Assembly (NCBI RefSeq): GCF_009765735.1
Contig: NZ_LMUW01000054.1
Location: forward strand, 39,934-103,933
Origin: Xenophilus sp. L33
GTDB taxonomy: Bacteria; Pseudomonadota; Gammaproteobacteria; Burkholderiales; Burkholderiaceae_C
Length of the DNA: 64,000 bases
Direction of reading: 5' to 3'
The notes under the pieces were generated by a model, which saw only the letters and a list, made by a program, of their open reading frames with translations, had not been told where the DNA came from and made no database searches. The position numbers and the translations under genes were made by a program. Shown piece after piece: positions 1 through 8,932 of the stretch; position 1 is the first letter of the stretch, and the number at the start of each line of letters is the position of its first letter.

Positions 1-768
1 CCGGTCGTTGCCGTGGATGATCGGCAGGATGTGCTCCTCGGTGGTCGGGCACATGTAGCTGTGCTTGACGACCGAGGTGAAGCTCGGGTTCCAGGTGACC
101 TGCGAACGGCTCAGGAAGCCGAAGAGGTTGAAGGCATGCACCTGGTCCTCGAAGCCGGGCTCGGCGTGCAGCTCGGGCTGGCCCTGCGCGACGTCGGCGA
201 AGGCGCGGTTGACCGGCGCGCCGCTGGCATCGCTGCGCAGGTCAAGGTCGCCCTTCAGGCCGACGCAGCGCGTGGCCAGCTCGCGGGCCCGGGTGAGCTT
301 GGCGGTGTTGCTGCCCTTCTTGCGGCCGTAGGGCGAGCCGGTTTCCTGCGGCGCCGAAAACGGGTCGAAGCTCTCGTTGGTCCAGTCGTCGAGCATCGCC
401 TCGAAGGTGGCGCGGATCTGCGCGGTCGGGAAGTTCTCCAGGAGGTCGATGCCGGCTTCCTTCATGGTGCCGTTGAAGCTGCCGGCGTACATGTCGACCG
501 ACTGGTAGTGGTTGACCGTGCCGAACACGTTGTCGAAGTTGACCCAGCCGTAGAAGAAGCCCCAGGCCACGTCGCGCATCAGGGCGCGCAGGAAGTTGCC
601 GACGTCCATCGTGTGGCTCATCGGCCGGCCGTCGCGGGTGCTCCAGTTGATGTGGGCGAAGTATTCGTCGCGCCGGAAGCCGAAGCTGCCGAGCTTGAAG
701 TCCTTGTAGCCGAGCGAGGCGTCGGGCTGCGACGCGATCACCTGGGCGAGTTCGGCGGGTGCGTTCAT
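1..768 (-). CDS. Unrecognised protein, 3' end beyond the window edge
   Basis: About 256 residues are visible, starting MNAPAELAQVIAS and running off the left edge. The ATG follows a clear ribosome site (AAGGAGA, 7 bases upstream) and lies 21 bases after the stop of the cupin gene, so the two form one operon. The protein is soluble, rich in aromatic residues (VAWGFFYGWVNF around residue 70) and has no signal peptide. I do not recognise the family. Pairing with a small cupin suggests a role in metabolism of a small oxygenated or aromatic compound, but this is inference only. Confidence 0.75.
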   Translation of the reverse strand, partial: MNAPAELAQVIASQPDASLGYKDFKLGSFGFRRDEYFAHINWSTRDGRPMSHTMDVGNFLRALMRDVAWGFFYGWVNFDNVFGTVNHYQSVDMYAGSFNGTMKEAGIDLLENFPTAQIRATFEAMLDDWTNESFDPFSAPQETGSPYGRKKGSNTAKLTRARELATRCVGLKGDLDLRSDASGAPVNRAFADVAQGQPELHAEPGFEDQVHAFNLFGFLSRSQVTWNPSFTSVVKHSYMCPTTEEHILPIIHGNDR

Positions 769-789
769 GTTCGTCTCCTTGGCTGGGGT

Positions 790-1302
790 TCAGGCGGTCT
801 GGCAGATGTCGGCCCACTTCTCGACGGAGAGGTCGCCCTTGCAGGTCTGCAGCACGATCACCGCCGGTTCGCCGGGTGCGCGGAACTGGTAGGCCGCGTT
901 CTTCGGCAACAAGGCCTGGTGGCCGCGCGTGAGCTTCATCCAGCCCATCTTCTTGCCCTTGGGCTCGCCCTTGACGAGCACCGCGCCGTTCTTGTCGGCG
1001 TCGGTGACCTGCTGGCCGGCGTCGAGCTGCACCAGGTGGACCTCGACCGTGCCGTCCATCACCAGCGCGAACTCGTCGTGGGCGCAGGTGTACCAGGGCG
1101 AGGCGCCTTCGGCGCGCAGGGTCTCCAGCACGTAGATCTGGTTCTGGCCAAACACCACCTTCTCGTAGGGCTTGCTCCGGCTGGCGATCTCGAAGCAGTT
1201 GGAGAAGGCGTAGTGCTTGACGTCGTCGGCGATCGGCTCGACCCGGCCCTTCTCGAAATGCTTCAGGGAGCCGAATCGCGTCTGGTAGGCGGTGGCGGTC
1301 AT
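790..1302 (-). CDS. Cupin-domain protein (170 aa)
   Basis: A single-domain cupin-like protein. The stretch CAHDEFALVMDGTVEVHL around residues 74-91 matches the first cupin motif, and LLPKNAAYQFRAPGEP around 134-149 the second. Only some of the usual metal-binding His/Glu residues are obvious (His at about 76, Glu at about 78). It starts after AGGAGACACCCC, a good ribosome site, and is followed by the unrecognised gene at the window edge. Cupins of this size are often dioxygenases, isomerases or binding proteins; the substrate cannot be read here. The divergent LysR gene begins further away, so regulation by it is not evident. Confidence 0.7.
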   Translation of the reverse strand: MTATAYQTRFGSLKHFEKGRVEPIADDVKHYAFSNCFEIASRSKPYEKVVFGQNQIYVLETLRAEGASPWYTCAHDEFALVMDGTVEVHLVQLDAGQQVTDADKNGAVLVKGEPKGKKMGWMKLTRGHQALLPKNAAYQFRAPGEPAVIVLQTCKGDLSVEKWADICQTA

Positions 1303-1424
1303 GGGGTGTCTCCTGTCTCGGTGATGCGGACTGTAGGCACCCGGACGACATGGCGGTAGACCTCGAAGACGGGCCGCATTGTTCGCTGATCGCGATCAAT
1401 CGTCGGGGTAAACCCCGCTTGGGC

Positions 1425-2372
1425 TCAGCCCTCGATCAAGGTCGCCGGCAGCAGTCCGCGCTCGATCATCCGCGCGTCCCAGGGCGGCACGCGGGCGAAG
1501 GCGGCGGCGATGTGCTCGATGAAGAGGCGCAGCTTGAAGGCGTTGCGCGAGGTGCCCGCATAGACCGCGCTGAGCGAGAAGGACGACAGCTGGTGCGCCG
1601 GCAGCACGACCTCCAGTTCGCCCCTCAGGATCGAATCGCCGGCGACCAGCGTCGGCAGGCAGACGATGCCGGCATGCTCCATCGCGTACTCGCGCAGCAG
1701 GTGCACGCTGTTGCTGAGCAGCGCGGCGTTCATGTAGATCGTCACCTGCTCCGCGCCGTGATGGAAGGTCCAGCGGTCGCGCGTCGGGTAGCCCGAATAG
1801 AGGCCGAGCGCATGCTTGTGCAGGTCGCGCGGCGACTCCGGCCGGCCGGCGCGCTGCAGGTACGCGGGTGTCGCGCAGAACACCCGCCGCACCGGGAACA
1901 GCGGCCGCGACACCAGCTCGGTCGACGCCGCCGGGAAGATCTGCAGCGCGCAGTCGACGCCCGCCTTGACCGGGTCGACCACCGTGTCGCTGACGATCAG
2001 CTCCAGGTGGATGTCCGGGTAGTTCACCTGGAAGGCATGCAGCAGCGAAGCGAAGTGGCCGAGCACGAAGCCGGTCAGCGCATGGATGCGCAGCACCCCG
2101 GTCGGGCCGGCGCGGGCGCCGCGCATCTGGTCCATGACGTCGTTGGCGCGCGCCACCAGCGCGGCGCAGTCGCGCAGGAAGGCCTGGCCCACGTCGCTCA
2201 GCCGCACCACCCGCGTGCTGCGATGGAAGAGCGGCGCGCCAACGTGTTCCTCCAGCTGCTTCACCCGATGGGTGACCACCGACTTGGCCACGCGCAGCTG
2301 CCGCGCGGCCTCGGCGAAGCTCTGGGTCTCGGCGACGCGAACGAATGTCTCTATGTTTTCGAGGCGATCCAT
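1425..2372 (-). CDS. LysR-family transcriptional regulator (315 aa)
   Basis: The N-terminal winged helix-turn-helix (about residues 1-60: MDRLENIETFVRVAETQSF, then AARQLRVAKSVVTHRVKQLE) and the C-terminal periplasmic-binding-like effector domain are typical of LysR proteins of the DsdC/PtxE-like one-prefix class beginning MDRLE. Length is normal. The reading frame stays open far upstream, but the conserved N-terminus fixes the start at this ATG. It is divergent from the Gfo/Idh oxidoreductase gene across a gap of about 100 bases, the usual arrangement for a LysR regulator and its target; that pairing is inferred. The effector is unknown. Confidence 0.9.
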   Translation of the reverse strand: MDRLENIETFVRVAETQSFAEAARQLRVAKSVVTHRVKQLEEHVGAPLFHRSTRVVRLSDVGQAFLRDCAALVARANDVMDQMRGARAGPTGVLRIHALTGFVLGHFASLLHAFQVNYPDIHLELIVSDTVVDPVKAGVDCALQIFPAASTELVSRPLFPVRRVFCATPAYLQRAGRPESPRDLHKHALGLYSGYPTRDRWTFHHGAEQVTIYMNAALLSNSVHLLREYAMEHAGIVCLPTLVAGDSILRGELEVVLPAHQLSSFSLSAVYAGTSRNAFKLRLFIEHIAAAFARVPPWDARMIERGLLPATLIEG

Positions 2373-2471
2373 GGCCGCAGTATCCGTCCTACGACGGCCG
2401 GCTTCGGCCGCTGACCGGCCGGCGAACGATTCCACCGAGCATGGGGCCGAGTCAACTCTGGAGCCCCTGCA

Positions 2472-3743
2472 ATGCCGCCTTCGATCGAAACCCTCGGCAC
2501 CGCCGCGTTGCCGCGGCGCGGCTTCCTGTACGGCGCTGCCGGTGCGCTGGCGCCGCTGCTGGCCGGCAATGCCTTCGCGCAATCCGCCCAGCCGAACAGG
2601 ATCGAACTGCCGCCGACAGCCGCCTCCACCGAGGTGATCGACAAGATCCCGGGCCCGGGCGATGCGCCGGAGCAGCGGGTCGGCTTCGCGATCGTCGGGC
2701 TCGGCCACCTGAGCCTGGAGCGGCTGCTGCCGGCCTTCGGCCGCACCCAGCATTGCCGCCCGGTGGCGCTGGTGAGCGGCGAGCGCGCCAAGGCGCGGAA
2801 GGCGGCAGCGCAGTACGGCATCGACGACGACTCGGTCTACGACTACGCCGGCTTCGACCGCATCGCGCAGAACCCGAAGGTGCAGGTGGTCTACGTGGTG
2901 CTGCCCAACAGCATGCATGCCGACTACACGGTGCGCGCCGCGCGGGCCGGCAAGCACGTGCTGTGCGAGAAACCGATGGCCACCACGTCCGCCGACTGCC
3001 GCCGGATGATCGACGCCTGCGACAGCGCCGGCGTGAAGCTGATGATCGCCTACCGCAGCCAGTACGAACCCATGAACCGCGCGGTCGTCGACATGGTGAG
3101 GAAGGGCCGCCTCGGCACGCTCAAGGAATTCATCTCGACCAACTCGCAGAACATGGGCGACCCCGGCCAGTGGCGGCTGCGCAGCGCGCTCTCCGGCGGC
3201 GGCGCGATGCCCGACGTCGGCGTCTACTGCCTGAACGCGGCCCGCTTCATGAGCGGCGAGGAGCCGACCGAGGTGGTCGCCTGGATGCATTCGCCACCCG
3301 GCGATCCGCGCTTCGCCGAGGTCGAGGAAACGATGCGCTTCATGCTGCGCTTTCCGAGCGGCTTCCAGGCCACCTGCCACACCAGCTACGGCGCGCACAA
3401 GTCGCAGATGCTGCGGCTGCTCGGCAGCGACGCCTGGGTCGAGATGGACCCGGCCTATGCCTACGAAGGCCTGCGCCTGCGCAGCTCGCGCGTGGTCGAC
3501 GGCCAGGAGCGGGTGGAGCAGCCGGGCATCGGCGAGAAGGACCAGTTCGCGCTCGAGATGGACCACATGGCCCTGTGCCTGCGCACGAACCGCGAGCCGC
3601 TCACCGGCGGCGCCGAAGGGCTGCAGGACATGCGCATCACCGAGGCGATCTACGAATCGGCGCGCGCCGACGGCAAGGCCGTGAAGCTGCAGGCCCCGGC
3701 CGGCCCGACCCGCGGGCCGGACCCCGAAGCGCCGCAAAGCTGA
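2472..3743 (+). CDS. Gfo/Idh/MocA-family oxidoreductase with Tat signal (423 aa)
   Basis: A twin-arginine signal is visible at residues 15-45 (RRGFLYGAAG, then a hydrophobic stretch ending in AFAQ), so the protein is probably folded and then exported to the periplasm. The mature part has a Rossmann nucleotide motif near residue 70 (FAIVGLGHLS) and the family motif GKHVLCEKPMA near residue 160, whose EKP supplies the active-site lysine. The layout resembles periplasmic glucose-fructose oxidoreductase of Zymomonas, which carries tightly bound NADP. The sugar substrate is unknown. The gene is convergent with glgX, only 12 bases apart, and divergent from the LysR gene. Confidence 0.88.
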   Translation: MPPSIETLGTAALPRRGFLYGAAGALAPLLAGNAFAQSAQPNRIELPPTAASTEVIDKIPGPGDAPEQRVGFAIVGLGHLSLERLLPAFGRTQHCRPVALVSGERAKARKAAAQYGIDDDSVYDYAGFDRIAQNPKVQVVYVVLPNSMHADYTVRAARAGKHVLCEKPMATTSADCRRMIDACDSAGVKLMIAYRSQYEPMNRAVVDMVRKGRLGTLKEFISTNSQNMGDPGQWRLRSALSGGGAMPDVGVYCLNAARFMSGEEPTEVVAWMHSPPGDPRFAEVEETMRFMLRFPSGFQATCHTSYGAHKSQMLRLLGSDAWVEMDPAYAYEGLRLRSSRVVDGQERVEQPGIGEKDQFALEMDHMALCLRTNREPLTGGAEGLQDMRITEAIYESARADGKAVKLQAPAGPTRGPDPEAPQS

Positions 3744-3755
3744 GGCCGTCGTCGC

Positions 3756-5918
3756 TCAGGTGCTGCTGGTGAACACCACCACCGAGCGGCCGGTCGCCAG
3801 GTAGTCGCCGAAGCTCTTGCTGTCGTCGCCTTCGAGGCCGATCTGCGGATCGGTGGTGTCCAGGCGCAGCTTCCAGCCGCCGACCGGCGGCGTCGGCAGC
3901 CGGAAGGGCACGCCCTCGTGCCAGCCGTTGATCACGATCAGCACGCTGGTGTCGTGCGCCTCCTGCGGGATCGCGGAAGCGGGCGCGCGGCCGTCCAGCA
4001 GCAGCGCGAAGGAGCGGGTCTGCTTGTCTTCCCAATGCTGCGGCTTCAGCTCCTCGCCCGAGGGTGCGAACCAGGCCGAGTCGCGCCGGGTCAGTGGCTC
4101 GATGGCGGCGCCGGTGAGGAAGCGGTTGCGCCGCAGCACCGGCAGATCGCGCCGCATCGCCAGCAGGCGCTTGACGAAGTCGGTGAGCGAGCGGCCGGCG
4201 TCGCCGCCCGCCAGTTCCCAGTCGACCCAGGAGATGTCGTCGTCCTGGCAATAGGCGTTGTTGTTGCCCTGCTGGGTGCGGCCGAACTCGTCGCCGGCCA
4301 GCACCATCGGCGTGCCCTGCGACAGCAGCAGCGTGCTCAGCTGGTTGCGCTGCTGGCGGGCCCGCAGGTCGAGCACCGTCTCGTCGTCGGTGGGCCCTTC
4401 GGCGCCGCAGTTCCAGGAGCGGTTGTCGGAATGGCCGTCGCGGTTGTCCTCGCCGTTGGCCTCGTTGTGCTTGTCGTTGTAGCTCACGGTGTCGGCCAGG
4501 GTGAAGCCGTCGTGCGCGCTGATGAAGTTGACGCTGGCCCACGGCCGGCGGCCGCGATGGTTGAAGCGGTCGCCGCTGGCGGTGAGCCGCTGGGCCAGCG
4601 CCGGCGCCATGCCTTCGTCGCCCTTCCAGAAGGCGCGCACCGTGTCGCGGAACTGGTCGTTCCACTCGGCCCAGCCGGGCGGGAAGCGGCCGACCTGGTA
4701 GCCGCCGGGGCCGACGTCCCACGGCTCGGCGATCAGCTTGATGCTCGACAGCACCGGGTCCTGGCGGCAGCTCTTCAGGAAGCCGCCGCCTTCGTCGAAG
4801 CCGTCGGGCTCGCGCGCCAGGATGGTGGCCAGGTCGAAGCGGAAGCCGTCGACCCGCATCTCGGTGGCCCAGTAGCGCAGGCTGTCGGTCACCATCTGCA
4901 GCACCCGCGGGTGGCTCAGGTTCACGGTGTTGCCGGTGCCGGTGTCGTTGATGTAGTAGCGCGGGCCGGGGCCCTTGCCTTCGAGGCCGCCGGGGCCGCC
5001 CGGCATCAGCCGGTAGTAGCTGGCGTTGTCGATGCCCTTGAACGAAAGGGTCGGGCCCAGTTCGTTGCCCTCGGGCGTGTGGTTGTAGACCACGTCCATG
5101 ATCACTTCCAGCCCGTGCGCGTGGAAGCGGTCGACCATGTGCTTGAACTCGTCGATGTTGGGGCCGTCCATGTAGCGCTGGTCGAGCGCGAAGAAGCCGA
5201 TGGTGTCGTAGCCCCAGTAGTTGGTCAGGCCCTTGTCGGTGAGGAAGGGCTGGTTGAGGAACATCTGGATCGGCAGCAGCTCGACGCTGGTCACGCCCAG
5301 GTCGCGGATCGGGCCGATGACCTCGTCGCGCGCCATGCCGGCGAAGGTGCCGCGGAACTGCTCCGGCACGCCCGGATGCTTCTGGGTGAAGCCGCGCACG
5401 TGGGCCTCGTAGAACACGGTCTGGTTCCACGGCACGCGCACGTCGTCGGTCTGCACCCATTCGAAGCGGGAGTCGACCACCACGCACTTGGGCATGAAGG
5501 GCGCGCTGTCGCGCTCGTCGAAGCTGAGGTCGCCGTCCGGATGGCCCACCGTGTAGCCGAATACCTCGGGGCCCCACTTCAGCTCGCCCATGTGCGCCTT
5601 GGCATAGGGGTCGAGCAGCAGCTTGTGGTGGTTGAAGCGGTGGCCGTTCTCGGGCTCGTAGGGGCCGTGCACCCGGAGGCCGTAGCGCGCGCCGGGCTGC
5701 AGGCCGGGCACGAAGCCGTGCCAGACCTCGTCGGTGTATTCGGGCAGGACGACGCAGCCGAGCTCCGTCTGGCCCGACTCGTCGTAGAAGCAGACCTGCA
5801 CCTTGGTGGCATGCGCGGAGAACACCGCGAAGTTGACGCCTTCGCCGGTGAAGCTGGCGCCGAGCGGATGCGCGGTGCCTTCGGACACGGTGAAAGGCGG
5901 AGAGTCGGTTTGGGACAT
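3756..5918 (-). CDS. glgX: Glycogen debranching enzyme (isoamylase-type, GH13)
   Basis: Hydrolyses alpha-1,6 branch points of phosphorylase-limited glycogen. The N-terminal CBM48-like beta domain (about residues 15-120) precedes the GH13 barrel. Catalytic signatures are all present: DVVYNH at 275-280, VDGFRFD with nucleophile Asp362, AEPWD with acid/base Glu398, and SAHDG near 465. At 720 residues it is normal length for GlgX/TreX proteins. I place the start at MSQTDSPP; an ATG at 5966 would add 16 poorly conserved residues and neither start has a strong ribosome site. No other glycogen gene (glgA, glgB, glgC, glgP) is nearby, which is unusual because glgX is often clustered with them. Confidence 0.95.
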   Translation of the reverse strand: MSQTDSPPFTVSEGTAHPLGASFTGEGVNFAVFSAHATKVQVCFYDESGQTELGCVVLPEYTDEVWHGFVPGLQPGARYGLRVHGPYEPENGHRFNHHKLLLDPYAKAHMGELKWGPEVFGYTVGHPDGDLSFDERDSAPFMPKCVVVDSRFEWVQTDDVRVPWNQTVFYEAHVRGFTQKHPGVPEQFRGTFAGMARDEVIGPIRDLGVTSVELLPIQMFLNQPFLTDKGLTNYWGYDTIGFFALDQRYMDGPNIDEFKHMVDRFHAHGLEVIMDVVYNHTPEGNELGPTLSFKGIDNASYYRLMPGGPGGLEGKGPGPRYYINDTGTGNTVNLSHPRVLQMVTDSLRYWATEMRVDGFRFDLATILAREPDGFDEGGGFLKSCRQDPVLSSIKLIAEPWDVGPGGYQVGRFPPGWAEWNDQFRDTVRAFWKGDEGMAPALAQRLTASGDRFNHRGRRPWASVNFISAHDGFTLADTVSYNDKHNEANGEDNRDGHSDNRSWNCGAEGPTDDETVLDLRARQQRNQLSTLLLSQGTPMVLAGDEFGRTQQGNNNAYCQDDDISWVDWELAGGDAGRSLTDFVKRLLAMRRDLPVLRRNRFLTGAAIEPLTRRDSAWFAPSGEELKPQHWEDKQTRSFALLLDGRAPASAIPQEAHDTSVLIVINGWHEGVPFRLPTPPVGGWKLRLDTTDPQIGLEGDDSKSFGDYLATGRSVVVFTSST

Positions 5919-6039
5919 GGGCGGCGTGGGTGAGGAGTGAATGGAGGCCCCGGAGGGCGCACTCATTCTGGCCGTCGCCGCGGCCGCCGTTCGTAGGCCG
6001 GCGGCGCTTCCCAGCGCAGTCTGCGCGCGAGCCGCCCGG

Positions 6040-6543
6040 CTAGCGGGCCCGGAAGGAAGGCCCGTTCACGTAGTCGTCGCCCACGTTCCAGTGGTCGACC
6101 ACGCCGTTCGGGTCGAGGTAGACGTAGAGGAAGCGGTCGTCGTTGATGTGCCGATAGCGGTAGGTCCAGACGTTGCCGTTGAACGAGAAGATCCGCGTGA
6201 TCTCGTACGGCCGGCCGTAGGTGCGCATCAGGTCGGGCTCGCGCCAGACGCCGGACTTGATCGTGCTGTCGAACAGGCCCTCGTCCATTTCCTGGCGCAC
6301 CGAGTAGACGCGGCCGGCGGCATTGACGTCGACGTTGGTCACCTGGAAGCCCAGCGGCGCGCGCGAATACTGCAGCCGCTCGCCGCCGTCGAGCGGGTAG
6401 GTCGAGGTCGGCGGGCCGAGCTGCTGCAGCGCCCGTTCGCGGGTCACGCCGGGCGTGAGGTTGGCCGGGTCGCTGGCACAGGCGGCCAGGGTGAGCGCGG
6501 CGAGCGCGCCGGCGGTGATTCGAAAAATGGCATTGCGTGTCAT
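6040..6543 (-). CDS. Outer-membrane-type lipoprotein (167 aa)
   Basis: A lipoprotein signal is clear: MTRNAIFRITAGALAALTLA followed by lipobox LAAC at about residue 22, then Ala-Ser, so it is probably sorted to the outer membrane. The mature part begins with a repeat resembling the SmpA/BamE fold (GVTRERALQQLGPPTST) and continues with YRYRHIN and VYLDPNGVVDHW, which look like the beta strands of that fold. The start is chosen because GGAGGC lies just upstream of this ATG; a longer in-frame start 15 codons earlier would bury the signal peptide. The function is not known beyond envelope location. Confidence 0.82.
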   Translation of the reverse strand: MTRNAIFRITAGALAALTLAACASDPANLTPGVTRERALQQLGPPTSTYPLDGGERLQYSRAPLGFQVTNVDVNAAGRVYSVRQEMDEGLFDSTIKSGVWREPDLMRTYGRPYEITRIFSFNGNVWTYRYRHINDDRFLYVYLDPNGVVDHWNVGDDYVNGPSFRAR

Positions 6544-6646
6544 GGGAGCCTCCGGGCGTGGATTCTCGTCGCGGACGGTCCGGTTCAATACCCGACGATC
6601 GCGCTGAGTCTCTCCCGCGGCGGCGCGAACGGCCGCAGGACGGCGC

Positions 6647-7006
6647 CTACACCCCGCGAAAGAGGCCGCGGCGCTGGGCGCCGATTGCGGTCACCGCCGC
6701 GCAGCACACCAGATTCAGGAGCGCGATCAGGGTGAAGAAGACGTCGTCGACCACCAGTGCGCCGTAGGCCACCGCGGTGCCGTTGGCGATCACCCAGGAG
6801 CCCCACGTCAGCAGGGAGACCGAGCGCGCGCCGTCGCTGCTGCGCCAGACGGCGAGCATCTGCGGCACGTAGGTGAAGACCCGGGCCGCATTGGTGAGGA
6901 TGTAGGCCCAGGCGATGGCGGAATTGGGCGAGCAGGGCACGGCGAGAGCGGTCAGGATCATGGCGGCCCACTTTAGGAAGGGCATCGCATCGAGGGAATG
7001 CCGCAT
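6647..7006 (-). CDS. Small PQ-loop / SemiSWEET-like membrane protein (119 aa)
   Basis: Three to four hydrophobic segments are visible. The motif FTYVPQMLAVW around residues 44-54 followed by SVSLLTWGSWVIAN is characteristic of PQ-loop/SemiSWEET transporters, whose three-helix units dimerise to pass small sugars or amino acids. The protein is slightly longer than the usual 85-100 residues, so the true start may be an internal Met (residue 8 or 16); none has a convincing ribosome site. It sits between the lipoprotein and the two-component genes, all on the same strand, with gaps large enough that co-transcription is uncertain. No substrate is evident. Confidence 0.65.
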   Translation of the reverse strand: MRHSLDAMPFLKWAAMILTALAVPCSPNSAIAWAYILTNAARVFTYVPQMLAVWRSSDGARSVSLLTWGSWVIANGTAVAYGALVVDDVFFTLIALLNLVCCAAVTAIGAQRRGLFRGV

Positions 7007-7054
7007 CCGCGTGGGGCATCGCGCGAGTGCGGGATGCGCCTGCCGCGCCGCGGT

Positions 7055-8932
7055 TCAGCCGCCGGCCTGCACCGGCGCGCGCAGCCGCACGCGGGTGCCG
7101 CCGGCGTCCTGCTCGAGCTCGAGCAGCCCCTGCAGCTGGCGCGCCCGCGCCTGCATGTTGACCATGCCGCGGCCGCGGTTCGCGCGCGCGCCCGCCGCCG
7201 CCTGGCCGTTGTCGGCCACCTCCAGCTCGACGAAGCCGGCGTCGCGGCGCAGGCTGATCGCCACCCGGGTCGCCCGCGCGTGCTTGAGCACGTTGGTGAG
7301 CGCCTCCTGGGCCACGCGCAGCCATTGCAGCGCGGCCTTGGGCGGCAGCTCCAGGGCCTGGTCCTCGCCCAGGTCGAGCGTCCAGCTGGGCTGCACGCCG
7401 GCCTCCTCCAGCTGGCCCTGCCAGCGATGGCGGAAGCTGCTCCAGGCGGCGTGGAAGTCGTGCTGGTCGGGCGCCAGCGCATCGAGCGCCAGGCGCATGT
7501 CGGCGATGCAGCCACGCAGCGCGTCGGCAATCTGGCCGCCGTCCATGTCACCGCGCTCCACGCGCGACAGCGAGGTGAAGAGACGCGAGCCGAGGCCGTC
7601 GTGGATCTCGCGCATGATCAGCTGGCGCTCCTGCGCCGCCGCGGTCTGCTGCTGCAGCGCGGCCATCCGTGCGAAGTTGTCGGCCAGCGCGCGCTCGCGG
7701 TCGTCGACCTTGGCCTCGAGCGTCTGGTTGAGGTCTTCCAGCGCCGCCAGGGTGTGGATGAAGCGCAGGGTCAGGAGCCCGCCCATCGTCACCAGCAGCA
7801 GGTTCGCCGCGTGGTGCAGCAGGAAGATGCGCTCGGCCGCCCAGGCCGGCCAGAGCCGCGCGATGCCGCCGGCATCCCAGGCTACCGCGTAGTCGTGCAC
7901 GCCGGCCACGACCGCGATCACCAGCGCCGCCGGCAGCACCGCGGCCGCCACGGTCCGCTCGCGCGCCATGTGCCAGAGCGAGAGCACCAGGATCGCCAGC
8001 CCGATCGGGATCAGGCCCGCCGTCCAGACCCGGTTGACCAGCGGCTCGGCGGCGACGCCCTGCAGCAGCAGCCACAAGGGTCCGATCACCGCGTAGAGCG
8101 TCATCGCGCGCTCGATCCTCACCTTGCGCAGGCCGACGAACTGCATGGTGAAGATCGCCATCACCACGATGAAGCCGCCGGTGGCGGCCAGGTACAGCAC
8201 CCGCCACGCCAGCCAGCGATCGGCCGGCACCTGCTCGACCACGAAGGTCAGCGTGCGCATGCCCCACAGCAGCGCCGCCAGGCCGAAGAGGCCGTAGAGC
8301 ACCTCGGCGCGGCGGCGCCACCAGATGAAGAGCACGAAGACAGACACCAGCAGGCACACCACCGCGGTGATCTGCGGCATGGTGCGCACCCAGAAGAGCC
8401 GCCGGTCGTCGACCGGCTGCAACTCGGCCTCGGGCCCGACCTGGATGCGCGGGAAGCGTCGCAGCGGCTCGTCGCCGGCCACCGCCGCGCGGATCGCCAG
8501 CACGTTGGCGGCGCTGCGCAACGCGGTCGGTGGCAAGGGCACGAGATGCGGCCGGTCCCAGCGCACGTGGCGTTCGGCATCGCTCTCGGCCACCTCGGCC
8601 ACCCGCTGGCCGTTGAGCCAGAACTGGCCGCCGTTGTAGAGGTAGGGCAGGTACACCGCCCAGTCGCCAGTGCCCTCGGGCGCGTCGAAGACGGCGCGGT
8701 ACCAGGTGGCGCCGGCGGCTGTTCCCGAAGGCAGCGAGGCAGGGCTGCCGCTGGCGATGTCGGGCAGCGCGATGGTCGACCAGGGCCGGTCGTCGGCCGG
8801 CGGCTCGGCGTCGTCGGCGTGCAGCGACTGCACCTGGACCAACGCGTGGATCCGCTCGTTCACCTGCGCCGTCGCGGGGAAGCCGACGAGGCAGAGCAGC
8901 AGGAAGAGCCACGGCCAGGGCGACCGCCTCAC
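7055..8932 (-). CDS. Sensor histidine kinase, 7TM-type, HisKA_3 (625 aa)
   Basis: A signal-like N-terminus is followed by an extracytoplasmic beta-sandwich (about residues 60-165, resembling the glycosidase jelly-roll: WYRAVF, FWLNGQRVAEV). Next come about seven transmembrane helices (about 185-400), a coiled-coil and a NarX/DesK-type kinase. The phosphoacceptor motif is MREIHDGLGSR, the ATP-binding N-box AQEALTNVLKHA, and G-boxes DNGQ and GRGMVNMQ. The start is a GTG overlapping the stop of the response-regulator gene (GTGA), so translation is coupled. The frame continues upstream as an antisense-like shadow, which is ignored. It probably senses a carbohydrate or envelope signal through the beta domain; that is inference. 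Confidence 0.9.
   Translation of the reverse strand: MRRSPWPWLFLLLCLVGFPATAQVNERIHALVQVQSLHADDAEPPADDRPWSTIALPDIASGSPASLPSGTAAGATWYRAVFDAPEGTGDWAVYLPYLYNGGQFWLNGQRVAEVAESDAERHVRWDRPHLVPLPPTALRSAANVLAIRAAVAGDEPLRRFPRIQVGPEAELQPVDDRRLFWVRTMPQITAVVCLLVSVFVLFIWWRRRAEVLYGLFGLAALLWGMRTLTFVVEQVPADRWLAWRVLYLAATGGFIVVMAIFTMQFVGLRKVRIERAMTLYAVIGPLWLLLQGVAAEPLVNRVWTAGLIPIGLAILVLSLWHMARERTVAAAVLPAALVIAVVAGVHDYAVAWDAGGIARLWPAWAAERIFLLHHAANLLLVTMGGLLTLRFIHTLAALEDLNQTLEAKVDDRERALADNFARMAALQQQTAAAQERQLIMREIHDGLGSRLFTSLSRVERGDMDGGQIADALRGCIADMRLALDALAPDQHDFHAAWSSFRHRWQGQLEEAGVQPSWTLDLGEDQALELPPKAALQWLRVAQEALTNVLKHARATRVAISLRRDAGFVELEVADNGQAAAGARANRGRGMVNMQARARQLQGLLELEQDAGGTRVRLRAPVQAGG

Noticed and set aside
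2373..3737. Long upstream extension of the LysR open frame (to 770 codons)
   Set aside because: The extension is the antisense shadow of the Gfo/Idh gene; the LysR N-terminus clearly begins at 2372.
3918..5933. 671-codon plus-strand frame opposite glgX
   Set aside because: Valine/alanine/histidine-rich shadow with no motif; glgX on the other strand has every catalytic residue.
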